DNA from: an uncultured Arachnia sp.
GTDB taxonomy: Bacteria; Actinomycetota; Actinomycetes; Propionibacteriales; Propionibacteriaceae
Direction of reading: 5' to 3'
Length of the DNA: 64,000 nt
NCBI GenBank assembly: GCA_934636715.1
Contig: CAKUBE010000003.1
Coordinates: forward strand, 1 to 64,000
The notes beneath the pieces are model-generated. The model was not told the origin of the DNA. It made no database searches and worked only from the letters and a program-made list of their open reading frames with translations. Position 1 is the stretch's first letter, and each line of letters starts with the position of its first letter. Shown here piece by piece: positions 18,259-27,631 of this stretch. Position numbers and translations under genes: made by a program.

Positions 18259-19346
18259 GGGGTGGTCCCTTCCTTTTCGGGGGCGATGTCGTCGAGCGCC
18301 GCCTTCAGCAGCGTCATCTCGTCCGGGGTGCCGGCCGAGACGCGCAGGAAGCCCGCCGGCCCGGTCTCGCGGATGAGGATGCCGCGATCGAGCAGCGCCT
18401 GCCAGACCGCGTGGCGGTCCGGGAAGCGGCCGAAGAGGGAGAAGTTCGACTCAGACTCGATGACGTCGTAGCCGCGCCCGCGGGCCCACGCCTCGAAGCC
18501 CCGGGCCTCGACCGTCAGCGCGCGCACCTGGGCGAGGAGCTCGTCCGCGTGCGCGAGCGCGACCCGGGCGACGGCCTGGGTCTGGGCGCTCAGGTGGTAC
18601 GGCAGGCGCACGATGCGGCAGGCGTCGACGATGGCCGGGTGCGCCGCGAGGTAGCCGACGCGGCCGCCCGCGAGCGCGAACGCCTTCGACATGGTGCGCG
18701 ACACCACGAGCCGCGGGTGCTGCTCCAGCAGCTCGAGCGCACTCGGCCGGGCGGAGAACTCCTGGTAGGCCTCGTCCGCGACGACGATCGCATCGGTGTG
18801 CGCGCAGACCTCGTCGAACACCTCGACGGGGGTCGCGGTGCCGGTCGGGTTGTTCGGCGTGGTGATGATGACCACCGTCGGGCGGTGCTCCTCGATGGCG
18901 CGCAGCACGAGTTCGGCGTCGAGCGTGTAGTCGTCCTTGCGCGGCACGGTGACGTACTCGGTGCACGTGTTGCGCGCGTACTCCGGATACATCGAGTAGG
19001 TCGGCGTGAACGTGAGCGCGCGCCGGCCGGGGCCGCCGAACGCCGTCAGGAGGTGGCTCATGATCTCGTTCGAGCCGTTCGCCGCCCAGATGTTCCGGGC
19101 GGTCAGGCCGTGGCCGAGGTACGCGGCGAGGTCCGAGCGCAGCCCGAGCGCCTCGCGGTCCGGGTAGCGGTTCAGGCTGCCCGCCGCGTTCACGATCGCG
19201 GCCGCCATCTCCTGCCGGATCAGCGGCGACGGCGGGTACGGGTTCTCGTTGACGTTGAGGACGACGGGCACGTCCAGCTGGGGAGCGCCGTAGGGCTCCT
19301 CGCCGATGAGGTCCGCGCGGAGCGGGAGATCGTCGAGCGTGATCAC
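18255..19346 (-). CDS. hisC: histidinol-phosphate aminotransferase
   Basis: PLP-dependent class I/II aminotransferase, 363 residues. Seen: the substrate-binding opening [46 protein letters not shown], the PLP lysine in [18 protein letters not shown], and a C-terminal arginine in [12 protein letters not shown]. The gene opens with GTG 19346 inside the hisD stop (GTGA). A longer in-frame upstream ORF is hisD shadow and was not used. Confidence 0.96.
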   Translation of the reverse strand: MITLDDLPLRADLIGEEPYGAPQLDVPVVLNVNENPYPPSPLIRQEMAAAIVNAAGSLNRYPDREALGLRSDLAAYLGHGLTARNIWAANGSNEIMSHLLTAFGGPGRRALTFTPTYSMYPEYARNTCTEYVTVPRKDDYTLDAELVLRAIEEHRPTVVIITTPNNPTGTATPVEVFDEVCAHTDAIVVADEAYQEFSARPSALELLEQHPRLVVSRTMSKAFALAGGRVGYLAAHPAIVDACRIVRLPYHLSAQTQAVARVALAHADELLAQVRALTVEARGFEAWARGRGYDVIESESNFSLFGRFPDRHAVWQALLDRGILIRETGPAGFLRVSAGTPDEMTLLKAALDDIAPEKEGTTP

Positions 19347-20644
19347 GCCGGCCTCCGCACCGTGACCGCGGCCGCGTGGCCGGGAAGGTCCTCGGCGAGC
19401 GCGAACCGCTCCACGCCGTCGGCGATGGCCAGCAGCGCGTCGGCCGAGTAGTCGATGACGTGCACCGTGCGCACGAACGACCGCACAGTGAGGCCGGACG
19501 AGTGGCACGCGCAGCCCGCCGTGGGCAGGACGTGGGTCGAGCCCGCGGAATAGTCGCCGAGCGAGACCGGCGAGTAGTCGCCGACGAAGATCGCGCCCGC
19601 GTTGCGGATGCGCGCGGCGACGGCGCGGGCGTCGGCGGTCTGGATCTCGAGGTGCTCCGCGGCGTAGGCGTCGGCGACCGCGACGGCCTGATCGAGGTCG
19701 CGCACGAGCACCACCGCCGACTGCGGCCCGGTCAGCGCCGCGCGAATCCGCTCCCGGTGCTTCTGGGTGGCGGCCTGACGCTCGACCTCCACGACGACGG
19801 CCTCGGCCAGCGCGGCCGACGGCGTGATCAGGACGGAGCCGGCGAGCGGGTCGTGCTCGGCCTGCGAGATCAGGTCCGCGGCGACGAACGACGCCGTGGC
19901 CGTGTCGTCGGCGACGATCGCGATCTCCGTGGGACCCGCCTCCGCATCGATGCCGACGAGGCCCTTGACGAGGCGCTTCGCCGCGACGACGTAGATGTTG
20001 CCGGGGCCAGTGATCAGCGACACCGGCGCGCAGAGCCCCTCGACGCCGTGCGCGAACATGGCGATGGCCTGCGCGCCGCCGACGGCGTAGACCTCGTCGA
20101 CGCCCAGCAGGCGGCAGAGCGCGAGGATGTTCGGGTGCGGCAGCCCGCCGAACTCCTTCTGCGGCGGGGAGGCCACCGCGATCGACGGCACCCCCGCGAC
20201 CTGCGCGGGCACGACGTTCATGATCACGCTGGAGGCGAGCGGCGCGAGGCCGCCGGGAACGTAGAGCCCGACCCGCTCGACGGGCACGTTGCGCAGCCCG
20301 ACGCGCGCGCCGTCGGCCAGCGCGGCGGGAGCGGGGTCGGCGTCGCGCTCGAGTGTCTGCGCCACCTCGCGGCGGCGGCGGATCGCCTCGAGGAAGGCCT
20401 TCTCCAACTCGGGGTCGAGCTGCGCGGCCGCGTCGTCGAGGGCCTCGGCGGGAACGCGCAGCGACGGCGGAACCACGCCGTCGAAGCGATGCGAGTACTC
20501 GTTCAGGGCCTTCGCGCCGCGGGCGGCGACGTCGTCGACGATGGGACGGACGATGGCGACGGCGGCCTCCACGTCGAACTGGCCACGGGGCAGTTGTGAG
20601 CGGTAGGGGCCGTCGACTCCGGAGAGGTCAAGGGTTCTGAGCAC
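19343..20644 (-). CDS. hisD: histidinol dehydrogenase
   Basis: Zinc enzyme for the last two oxidations of histidine synthesis; 433 residues. Seen: [83 protein letters not shown] and a C-terminal [21 protein letters not shown] chose GTG 20644 because the peptide [20 protein letters not shown] after it is the usual HisD beginning; the longer in-frame ORF upstream is shadow of the membrane gene. It begins 10 bp after that gene's stop. Confidence 0.95.
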   Translation of the reverse strand: MLRTLDLSGVDGPYRSQLPRGQFDVEAAVAIVRPIVDDVAARGAKALNEYSHRFDGVVPPSLRVPAEALDDAAAQLDPELEKAFLEAIRRRREVAQTLERDADPAPAALADGARVGLRNVPVERVGLYVPGGLAPLASSVIMNVVPAQVAGVPSIAVASPPQKEFGGLPHPNILALCRLLGVDEVYAVGGAQAIAMFAHGVEGLCAPVSLITGPGNIYVVAAKRLVKGLVGIDAEAGPTEIAIVADDTATASFVAADLISQAEHDPLAGSVLITPSAALAEAVVVEVERQAATQKHRERIRAALTGPQSAVVLVRDLDQAVAVADAYAAEHLEIQTADARAVAARIRNAGAIFVGDYSPVSLGDYSAGSTHVLPTAGCACHSSGLTVRSFVRTVHVIDYSADALLAIADGVERFALAEDLPGHAAAVTVRRPA

Positions 20645-20654
20645 AGCGTGAAGT

Positions 20655-21164
20655 CTAGTCGGCCGGGGGTTCCGACGGCTCCTTCTGCCCACCGCGCGGC
20701 TCGGGCCAGAAGGCCGAGAGAAGCATGATCGGCGTGATCGCCGCGAACGGCCCGACCAGCAGCGCCGACAGCGAGCGCAGCTGCAGGTCCATCTGCACGA
20801 CGTCCCCGACGGCGGCCTCCGCCATCCGGGCCGCGAAGCTGTTGCTGCCCACGAGCGTCCCCACCCACCAGGCGACGGCCGAGGCGCCGAGGGCCGCGAC
20901 AACCGGGATGCCGACGACCCACCAGCCGCGGCGGAACAGCATCACCCACCCGACGATGCCGATGACCAGCCCGACGACTCCCGTGATCAGCGTGAACGTG
21001 GCGTCGGCGGCGACGATGGTCGCCTGGCTGCGCTCGGAGATGAAGGCCGCGAGGCCCTCGGCGACGGTGTAGCTGGCGAGCGGCGTCACGCGCGCCCACA
21101 GCAGTCCGCCGAGCGCGCCGAGCACGACCACGGTGAGCAGGTAGACGAGGACGCGCCGTCTCAT
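20655..21164 (-). CDS. four-helix membrane protein between dnaE and hisD, unknown function
   Basis: A 169-residue protein with about four hydrophobic segments: near 5-23 ([18 protein letters not shown]), 55-78 ([21 protein letters not shown]), 84-107 ([20 protein letters not shown]) and 130-152 ([20 protein letters not shown]). The tail is short, Pro/Glu-rich and cytoplasmic. It resembles actinobacterial DUF2567-type proteins in size and layout, but I am not certain. ATG 21164 overlaps the dnaE stop by 4 nt, and hisD follows, so it is translated from the dnaE-his transcript. Confidence 0.85.
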   Translation of the reverse strand: MRRRVLVYLLTVVVLGALGGLLWARVTPLASYTVAEGLAAFISERSQATIVAADATFTLITGVVGLVIGIVGWVMLFRRGWWVVGIPVVAALGASAVAWWVGTLVGSNSFAARMAEAAVGDVVQMDLQLRSLSALLVGPFAAITPIMLLSAFWPEPRGGQKEPSEPPAD

Positions 21165-24100
21165 GAGGCCCCGAGACCGACGCAGGAGGGGCCGAGCACG
21201 GCCTTGAGGTCGGCGAACAGCGCGGAGGTGAGCTCGACGCGGAACCCGTCGCCCAGCCGGAACGTCTTGACCTGCTCCCCCGTGCGGAGATTCAGGTGCA
21301 CCTCGGCGGCGCCCGGGTACTGGGCGAGGATCTCCTTCAGCCGGTTGACGACGCCGGGCGTGCAGCGGACGGCGGGCAGCGTGAGCGCCAGCGGCCCGAC
21401 GTTGCCTTCGGCGCTCATGTGCGGGGCCACGATGTTCTGCGCCCGCACCCGCCCGCGGTCCTCGCCCGACTCGACGACGCCCTCGACGGCCACGATCGTG
21501 TCGGGCGCGAGGTGCGCGGCCACCTGGTCGTAGACGCGCGGGAACACCGTCACCTCGATCGATCCGGTGAGGTCCTCCAGCACCACCTGGGCCCAGATGT
21601 TGCCCGCCTTGTTGACGCGCCGGTTGACCGACGTGACGAGGCCGCAGAGCTTCGTCGGGCCGCGGAACCCGTCCTCGGCGACCGCGGAGACGACGGAACG
21701 CTCGCTGTTGGTCTGGAGGACGTGCTCCAGGCCGTTCAGCGGGTGGTCGGACACGTACAGGCCGAGCATCTCGCGCTCGAAGGCCAGCCGGGTGCGCCGG
21801 TCCCAGTCCTCCATGGCGGGCACGTGCGCGTGCAGCGCCGCGCCCTGGGCGTCGTCGCCGCCGTCGTCGAAGCCGAAGTCGAAGCCGTCCTGGCCGTTCT
21901 CCGCGTTGCGCTTGACGTCGATGATGGAGTCGACGGCGGTCTCGAAGACGCTCATGAGCGCGCGGCGGGCGTGGCCCAGCTCGTCGAACGCGCCCGCCTT
22001 GATCAGCGACTCGATGACGCGCTTGTTGCACATCAGCAGCGGAGCCTTGTCGAGGAAGTCGCCGAAGTCGGCGGCAGGCCCGAGCCGCGTGCGCTCCTCG
22101 ATCCAGGCGTTGACCACCTTGTCGCCGACGTTGCGGACGGCGCCGAGGCCGAAGCGGATGTGGTCGCCGACGGGCGTGAACGCCACCTCGGAGGAGTTGA
22201 CGTCGGGCGGCAGCACCTCGATGCCCATGTGCCGGCACTCGGCGAGGTAGAGCGCGGACTTGTCCTTGTCGTCGCGCACCGACTGCAGCAGCGCGGCCAT
22301 GTACTCGACCGGATAGTTCGCCTTCAGCCAGGCCGTCCAGTAGGAGACCAGGCCGTAGGCCGCCGAGTGCGCCTTGTTGAAGGCGTAGTCGGAGAAGGGA
22401 AGCAAAATGTCCCAGAGCGTCTGGATCGCGCCCTTCGAGTAGCCGCGCTCCAACATGCCGCCGGAGAAGATCTCGTACTGGGCGTCCAGCTCGGACTTCT
22501 TCTTCTTGCCCATGGCGCGGCGCAGCATGTCGGCGCCGCCCAGCGTGTAGCCGGCCAGCTGCTGCGCGATGGCCATGACCTGCTCCTGATAGACGATCAG
22601 GCCGTAGGTCTCGCCGAGCACCGGCTCGAGCGCCTCCGCGAGCTCGGGGTGGATGGGCTCGACGGGCTCGCGGCCGGTCTTGCGGCGCGCGTACTTGTTG
22701 TGCGAGTCCGCGCCCATCGGGCCCGGCCGGTAGAGGGCGCCGACGGCGGAGATGTCCTCGAAGCAGTCGGGCTGCATGGAGCGCAGCAGCGCGCGCATGG
22801 GTCCGCCGTCGAGCTGGAAGACGCCGAGGGTGTCGCCGCGCTGCAGCAGCTCGAAGGTCTTGGGGTCGTCGAGGGTCAGGGTCTCGAGGTCGACGTCGAC
22901 GCCCTGGTTCAGCTTGATGTTGCCCACCGCGTCGTCGATCACCGTGAGGTTGCGCAGGCCGAGGAAGTCCATCTTGATCAGGCCGAGGGACTCGCAGCCC
23001 GGGTAGTCGAACTGGGTGATGATGGCGCCGTCGGCTTCGCGCTTCATGAGCGGCACGATGTCGATCAGCGGCGCGCGGCTCATGATCACGCCGGCGGCGT
23101 GCACGCCCCACTGGCGCTTCAGGCCCTCGATGCCCTTCGCGGTGTCGACGACGGTGCGCACGTCCACGTTCGACTGGTACAGCTCGCGGAACTCGTTGCC
23201 CTCGGCGTAGCGCTTGTGCTCCTCGTTGAAGAGCTCGCTCAGCGGGACGCCCTTGCCCATGACGTCCGGCGGCATCGCCTTCGTGATCTGCTCGCCGATC
23301 GCGAACGGCATGTCGAGGACGCGGGCGGAGTCCTTCACGGCGGCCTTCGCCTTGATGGAGCCGTAGGTGATGATCTGCGCGACGTAGTCCTTGCCGTACT
23401 TCTCCGTGACGTAGGTGATCACCTCGCCGCGGCGGCGATCGTCGAAGTCGATGTCGAAGTCGGGCATCGAGACGCGCTCGGGGTTCAGGAACCTCTCGAA
23501 GAGGAGGCCGTGCTCGATGGGGTCGAGGTCGGTGATGCGCGTGGCGTAGGCGCACATCGAGCCCGCGCCGGAGCCGCGGCCGGGGCCGACGCGCACGCCG
23601 TTGCGCTTGGCCCAGTTGATGAAGTCGGCGACGACGAGGAAGTAGCCGGAGAAGCCCATCTGGGTGATGATCTTCAGCTCGAACTCGGCACGGTCGCGGA
23701 CCTCGTCGGAGATCCCGTTCGGGTAGCGCTGGTGGAGCCCCTCCTCCACCTCCTTGCGGAACCAGGAGTCCTCGGTCTCGCCGTCGGGCACGTCGAACTG
23801 CGGCATGTAGGTGCCGATGCCCTCGTCGAAGACCGTCTCGATGCGCTCGGCGATGGCGAGGGTGTTGTCGCACGCGTCGGGGAGTTCGCGGAACAGCGCG
23901 CGCATCTCCTCGGGCGACTTCAGGTAGTAGCCGTTGCCGTCGAACTTGAACCGCTCGGTCTGCGCCTTGCGCGAGCCCGAGGAGACGCACAGCAGCGTGT
24001 CGTGGGCGTCGGCGTCGTCGGCATGGACGTAGTGCAGGTCGTTGGTGGCCACCAGCGGCAGCCCCAGGTCTTTCGCCAGCTTCAGCAGGTCGTGGCGGAC

Positions 24101-24694
24101 CCGGGTCTCGATGTCGAGGCCGTGGTCCATCAGCTCGACGTAGAAGTTGCCCTCGCCGAAGATGTCGCGGAACTCGGCGGCGGCCGCGACGGCGTTGTCG
24201 TACTGGCCGAGCCGCAGGAACGTCTGCACCTCACCGGACGGGCAGCCCGTCGTCGCGATGAGGCCCTTGCCGTAGAGGTTGAGCAGCTCCCGGTCCGCGC
24301 GCGGCTTGTAGAAGAAGCCCTCCAGCGAGCTGCGGGTGCTCAGCCGGAACAGGTTGTGCATGCCCTCCGGATTCGCGGCCCACATCGTCATGTGCGTGTA
24401 GGCGCCCTTGGAGGCGACGTCGTCGCCGGTGCCGTCGCCGAACTGGACGCGCTTGCGCTCGCCGCGCATCGTCCGCGGGGTGAGGTAGGCCTCGAGCCCG
24501 ATGATCGGCTTGACGCCGAAGGCCTTCGAGGCCTTGTAGAACTCGTACGCTCCGTACAGGTTGCCGTGGTCGGTGATGGCCAGCGCGGGCATCCCCATCC
24601 GCTCCGCGCCGGTGAACAGGTCCTTGATGCGCGCCGCACCGTCGAGCATCGAGAACTCGGTGTGGCAGTGCAGGTGCACGAACGAATCTGACAA
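21161..24694 (-). CDS. dnaE: DNA polymerase III alpha subunit
   Basis: Replicative polymerase, 1177 residues. An N-terminal PHP domain (SFVHLHCHTEFSMLDGAARI) leads into the C-family polymerase core: GPGRGSGAGSMCAYA, MPDFDIDFDDRRR with its catalytic aspartates, VYQEQVM. The tail holds a helix-hairpin-helix region and an OB fold (FRGPTKLCGLVTSVNRRVNK). The start is TTG at 24694: a GGAGGAAC ribosome-binding site lies 5 nt before it. An in-frame TTG at 24706 would place that binding site inside the gene. It is first of the dnaE-membrane protein-his run. Confidence 0.96.
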   Translation of the reverse strand: MSDSFVHLHCHTEFSMLDGAARIKDLFTGAERMGMPALAITDHGNLYGAYEFYKASKAFGVKPIIGLEAYLTPRTMRGERKRVQFGDGTGDDVASKGAYTHMTMWAANPEGMHNLFRLSTRSSLEGFFYKPRADRELLNLYGKGLIATTGCPSGEVQTFLRLGQYDNAVAAAAEFRDIFGEGNFYVELMDHGLDIETRVRHDLLKLAKDLGLPLVATNDLHYVHADDADAHDTLLCVSSGSRKAQTERFKFDGNGYYLKSPEEMRALFRELPDACDNTLAIAERIETVFDEGIGTYMPQFDVPDGETEDSWFRKEVEEGLHQRYPNGISDEVRDRAEFELKIITQMGFSGYFLVVADFINWAKRNGVRVGPGRGSGAGSMCAYATRITDLDPIEHGLLFERFLNPERVSMPDFDIDFDDRRRGEVITYVTEKYGKDYVAQIITYGSIKAKAAVKDSARVLDMPFAIGEQITKAMPPDVMGKGVPLSELFNEEHKRYAEGNEFRELYQSNVDVRTVVDTAKGIEGLKRQWGVHAAGVIMSRAPLIDIVPLMKREADGAIITQFDYPGCESLGLIKMDFLGLRNLTVIDDAVGNIKLNQGVDVDLETLTLDDPKTFELLQRGDTLGVFQLDGGPMRALLRSMQPDCFEDISAVGALYRPGPMGADSHNKYARRKTGREPVEPIHPELAEALEPVLGETYGLIVYQEQVMAIAQQLAGYTLGGADMLRRAMGKKKKSELDAQYEIFSGGMLERGYSKGAIQTLWDILLPFSDYAFNKAHSAAYGLVSYWTAWLKANYPVEYMAALLQSVRDDKDKSALYLAECRHMGIEVLPPDVNSSEVAFTPVGDHIRFGLGAVRNVGDKVVNAWIEERTRLGPAADFGDFLDKAPLLMCNKRVIESLIKAGAFDELGHARRALMSVFETAVDSIIDVKRNAENGQDGFDFGFDDGGDDAQGAALHAHVPAMEDWDRRTRLAFEREMLGLYVSDHPLNGLEHVLQTNSERSVVSAVAEDGFRGPTKLCGLVTSVNRRVNKAGNIWAQVVLEDLTGSIEVTVFPRVYDQVAAHLAPDTIVAVEGVVESGEDRGRVRAQNIVAPHMSAEGNVGPLALTLPAVRCTPGVVNRLKEILAQYPGAAEVHLNLRTGEQVKTFRLGDGFRVELTSALFADLKAVLGPSCVGLGAS

Positions 24695-24877
24695 CTGTTC
24701 CTCCAAGCCCGACGACGACGCCCCACCTTACCCCCGCAGGGAGCGCCGCCCACGCCCGACAGGCCGCGCAAGGCGCCAGCCCGCGGCCCGTCGGCCACAG
24801 GTAGCCGAGCGGCTCATGCCGCGCCCGGCCACGGCCCGCCCGCCGCATCAACCAACGGGCGATCCAGTTTCCCGCAT

Positions 24878-25282
24878 CTACGATTGGCCGACGGCCCCGG
24901 GGGCGAGCACGACCAGTCCCGCGTCGCGCGCGGCATCGATCAGCCGAAGGTCATAAGCGGCCAAAGCGTCGACGCCCGCGCTGATCGCGGTAGCCAGGTG
25001 GAGCGCGTCGAGCGAGCGAAGGTTCTCCCCCGGCAGCAGACCCGCCTGCGTGTGCATCGCGGGCGTCAACTCGTACAACCCGATCCTGTCGAGTAGGTTC
25101 GTCACCTGCCGCTGGCTGAGCGTCCCGACCCGATTGGCCGCCCGACGAAGCTCGGTCTCCAAGAGGTAGCTGGACACCAGCGTCGGCCGCGCCGCGGAGA
25201 TGGCCGCAACCAAGTCTGGCGACTCGTTCTCCCGAAGCAGCAGCTTGAACGCCGCGGAGGTGTCGAGATACCAGACGGCCAT
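24878..25282 (-). CDS. VapC-family PIN-domain toxin
   Basis: A 134-residue PIN ribonuclease of the type II toxin group. The acidic residues are in place: Asp7 (YLDTSAAFKLL), Glu42 (YLLETELRRAA), Asp92 (RSLDALHLATA) and a last Asp in AAYDLRLIDAARD. VapC toxins cleave tRNA or rRNA; the target cannot be predicted. The ATG sits directly against the antitoxin's stop (TAGATG), giving a two-gene operon with the Phd/YefM-type gene. Confidence 0.9.
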   Translation of the reverse strand: MAVWYLDTSAAFKLLLRENESPDLVAAISAARPTLVSSYLLETELRRAANRVGTLSQRQVTNLLDRIGLYELTPAMHTQAGLLPGENLRSLDALHLATAISAGVDALAAYDLRLIDAARDAGLVVLAPGAVGQS

Positions 25283-25525
25283 CTAGCGCTCCGATCGCAA
25301 ATGGTCGAGCAGGTCGGCCGACGCCACCTCCGCGTCGACCAACTCATCAACGCCGAACACCGCATCGCGCCGAGGCGCTCTATACCCGCGTGCGGCCCCG
25401 CCAAGCGGCACGATCTGCGCCACCGGCGCACCACGCCGAGTCACGGTGAACGTCTCCCCGGCCTCGACCTCCCGCAGCACAAGCCCACTGTCGTTGCGCA
25501 TCTCCCGCTGACTAATCGTCCTCAT
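25283..25525 (-). CDS. Phd/YefM-type antitoxin of the VapC partner
   Basis: An 80-residue antitoxin. The N-terminus MRTISQREMRNDSGLVLREV with GETFTVTRRGAPVAQIVPL is the Phd/YefM DNA-binding fold; the C-terminus (FGVDELVDAEVASADLLDHL) should wrap the toxin. I chose ATG 25525 over a longer in-frame ORF because the fold begins there. On the minus strand a TACACT -10-like box lies 7 nt before the ATG, which suggests a leaderless message. Confidence 0.88.
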   Translation of the reverse strand: MRTISQREMRNDSGLVLREVEAGETFTVTRRGAPVAQIVPLGGAARGYRAPRRDAVFGVDELVDAEVASADLLDHLRSER

Positions 25526-25623
25526 GCACCAAGTGTAGCCATTGCGTAGCATCTCAGGTAGCCTCGGGTTCGTGGGCGGAACCTGCCGGTAGAAAACCCC
25601 GACCAAATCCCAGCCTGGGATGG

Positions 25624-25693
25624 CCGTGGCATTTTCCGTTCGACCCAGCGGGCTTGACGGATCATCCTGGCTGTTTCCGTCAGCATGCTGACG
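25624..25693. repeat. 70-bp repeat with palindrome, copy A
   Basis: The first 20 bases match copy B at 43240-43309 in 18 positions, and by eye 54 of all 70 positions match with no gap. It ends in a 16-bp perfect palindrome CGTCAGCATGCTGACG (25678-25693). It lies between two divergent toxin-antitoxin operons. Confidence 0.8.
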
Positions 25694-25745
25694 TTAGGCG
25701 CCACGGTAATCTCCCGTGAAAGTCACCAAGACTAGTATTTGATGC

Positions 25746-25760
25746 TAGAATTGCATGCAT
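25746..25760 (+). promoter_or_regulatory. putative promoter/operator of the plus-strand VapBC module
   Basis: TAGAAT (25746-25751) fits a -10 hexamer placed 7 nt before the ATG, implying leaderless transcription. The 8-bp palindrome TGCATGCA (25752-25759) follows it, reaches the first base of the start codon, and could be an autoregulation site. No good -35 was seen. Confidence 0.4.
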
Positions 25761-26043
25761 GGCGACGATCACACTCACGGAGCTGAACCAGAACCCTTCT
25801 CGGGCGACGCGTCTCGCCGACCACGGCGAGGTCATCGTGCTGCGCCGAGGGCACGCCGCCTACCGCATCACCAAGATCGAAGACTCAGAAGACCCGCTCG
25901 ACGAACTGATCGCCAGCGGACTCGCCCGGCCTCCCCGCAGTGCCACACCTAGGTCGGAGCGGCGATTCCGGACGCTCGAGACCGACGTCGACCTCGGCGC
26001 TCTGCTCGATGCCGAACGAGCACGGTTCGATGGCCTTGCCTGA
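25759..26043 (+). CDS. Phd/YefM-type antitoxin
   Basis: A 94-residue antitoxin with the Phd/YefM N-terminus: ITLTELNQNPSRATRLADHG, then EVIVLRRGHAAYRITKIE. The acidic C-terminus (ETDVDLGALLDAERARFDGL) should bind the toxin. It overlaps the PIN toxin gene by 14 nt. It is divergent from the other VapBC-type module, with about 230 bp between their starts. Confidence 0.88.
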   Translation: MATITLTELNQNPSRATRLADHGEVIVLRRGHAAYRITKIEDSEDPLDELIASGLARPPRSATPRSERRFRTLETDVDLGALLDAERARFDGLA

Positions 26044-26461
26044 CCGCACCTGGTTCGTCGACTCCTCTGTGCTGCTCCGAGCGATCGCGGACAGGTCCGC
26101 CGCGGCGCGCGACTGGTTCGAGTCGGCCTACGCGGCCGGTGACCGGTTCGTCGGCTCCCGCGTGCTGGAACTGGAGGTGCTGCGGGTGCTCAAGAACGCC
26201 GGCCTGGGCACCGACGTCGCCAACGAGTACCTCGCCGAGTTCACACTGATCGCCGTCGAGGACGGCCTGCTCGACGAAGCGATCGCGCTCGACGTCGTCC
26301 TCGGTGGTACCGATTCCCTGCACATCGCGGCCGCCCTGCGGCTCGGTGTGAACAGCGCGACCGTCGTCACTCACGACGTCCAGATGGCGCGCGCCGCCGC
26401 CAGTCTCGGATTCACGGTATTCGACCCGGTCACCGACGATCCCAACCGAGGCGCCGCCTGA
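26030..26461 (+). CDS. VapC-family PIN-domain toxin
   Basis: A 143-residue PIN nuclease. Acidic residues expected for the Mg2+ site are Asp11 (FVDSSVLLRAI), Glu47/Glu49 (RVLELEVLRVL), Asp95 (GGTDSLHIAAAL) and Asp116 (VTHDVQMARAA). The start ATG 26030 lies inside the antitoxin's end; a longer in-frame ORF from 25940 is antitoxin shadow. It differs clearly in sequence from the PIN toxin at 24878, so the two are not a recent duplication. Confidence 0.9.
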   Translation: MALPDRTWFVDSSVLLRAIADRSAAARDWFESAYAAGDRFVGSRVLELEVLRVLKNAGLGTDVANEYLAEFTLIAVEDGLLDEAIALDVVLGGTDSLHIAAALRLGVNSATVVTHDVQMARAAASLGFTVFDPVTDDPNRGAA

Positions 26462-26492
26462 AAGCAGGCAGCCACGCCAGATAGTGCGGCTG

Positions 26493-27527
26493 CTATTGGG
26501 GGGCCGGGGCGACCGAGCCGCGCTCGATGAGGGTGAAGGGGACGCTCACCACCTCCGGCGGGATCGGGTCGCCCGACTCGATCGCGTCCAGCAGCCGGTC
26601 GGCGGCCCGCCTGCCGAGTTCGTAGTGCGGCAGAGCGAGCGTCGTGAGGCCGGGCCGGAGCTCCTCGGCAACGTTCTCGCGGTTGTCGACGCTGATCACG
26701 GACAGATCGTCGGGGATCCTGACCCCCAGGCGCTGCGCGGCGCGGTACACGCCCACCGCGTCCAGGTCGTTGAAGGTGAAGATCGCCGTGGGACGATCCG
26801 CCGAGTCGAGGAGCGGGAGCACGATGCCCTCGGCGCTCTCCGAAGCGGAGGCCGGGTGCTCGGGCCCGGGGTCGAGCACCTCGGCGGCGGGAAGCCCCGC
26901 CTCCCGGAGCGTCGTCTGGAGCCCCTCGACCCTCTGGTTCCTCGCCAAGCCGTCGGTCGGGTACTCGGTGATGTGGGCGATCCTGCGGTGCCCGTGCTCC
27001 AGCAGGGTCTGCGTCGCGAGCCGACCCGCCTGCACGTCATCGGGCACGAAGGAGCCGATGCCGTCGAGCAGCGCGTTGAAACCGACCGTCCGCACCGTGG
27101 CGGGAAGATGACCGGGGTCGAGCATGCGGTGGTACATCGCGCCCACCAGCATGCCGTCGACCTGGCGCGCCACGAGCTCGGCGATCGCCTTGGTCTGCTG
27201 CGCCGGATCGCCCTCGGTGCCCACGAACAGGAGCAGAAAGTCGCGGTCCCACGCGGCGTCCTGAATCCCCTGCACCATGCCGTAGCCGGTCGGCGAGGTC
27301 AGGATGTTGTCGGTCAGCACCCCGAGCGTGCGGGTGCTGTTGGTCCGGAGGCTGCGCGCCGCCACGTTGGGCGTGTAGCCGAGAGCCTCGGCCGCATCGC
27401 GCACGCGCTGCACGGTGGCGGGAGGGAACCGGTCCGAGGCCTCGTTCAGCACCAGCGAGATGGTCGCCGTGGACAGGCCGGTCGCCGCCGCGACGTCTTT
27501 CAACCGGGCCCTGACTCGCTTCTCCAC
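26493..27527 (-). CDS. LacI-family transcriptional regulator
   Basis: A 344-residue repressor. An N-terminal helix-turn-helix and hinge (RLKDVAAATGLSTATISLVLN) is followed by PNVAARSLRTNSTRTLGVLT and a periplasmic-binding-like effector domain (AIFTFNDLDAVGVYRAAQRLG, DLSVISVDN). It starts at GTG 27527 behind a strong GAGGAGGAGG ribosome-binding site. It lies downstream of the sugar importer and GH32/68-like gene and likely controls them, responding to the imported sugar; the operator at 31783 is one candidate target. Confidence 0.93.
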   Translation of the reverse strand: MEKRVRARLKDVAAATGLSTATISLVLNEASDRFPPATVQRVRDAAEALGYTPNVAARSLRTNSTRTLGVLTDNILTSPTGYGMVQGIQDAAWDRDFLLLFVGTEGDPAQQTKAIAELVARQVDGMLVGAMYHRMLDPGHLPATVRTVGFNALLDGIGSFVPDDVQAGRLATQTLLEHGHRRIAHITEYPTDGLARNQRVEGLQTTLREAGLPAAEVLDPGPEHPASASESAEGIVLPLLDSADRPTAIFTFNDLDAVGVYRAAQRLGVRIPDDLSVISVDNRENVAEELRPGLTTLALPHYELGRRAADRLLDAIESGDPIPPEVVSVPFTLIERGSVAPAPQ

Positions 27528-27567
27528 CGGCGCCTCCTCCTCGTGTCCAGTGGCAAGACCCTACCGG

Positions 27568-27621
27568 CCTTTCGACGCGCGCCTGCGTCGCTTCGCTCCT
27601 TGGGGCACGGCTCAAGGAGCG
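27568..27621 (+). repeat. REP-like hairpin repeat, copy R2
   Basis: Starts CCTTTCGACGCG and ends CGGCTCAAGGAGCG. It lies 10 bp after the stop of the GH32/68-like gene and before lacI, in the same orientation to the upstream gene as R1. A candidate transcription end between hydrolase and regulator. Confidence 0.75.
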
Positions 27622-27631
27622 CGAACTCCTA

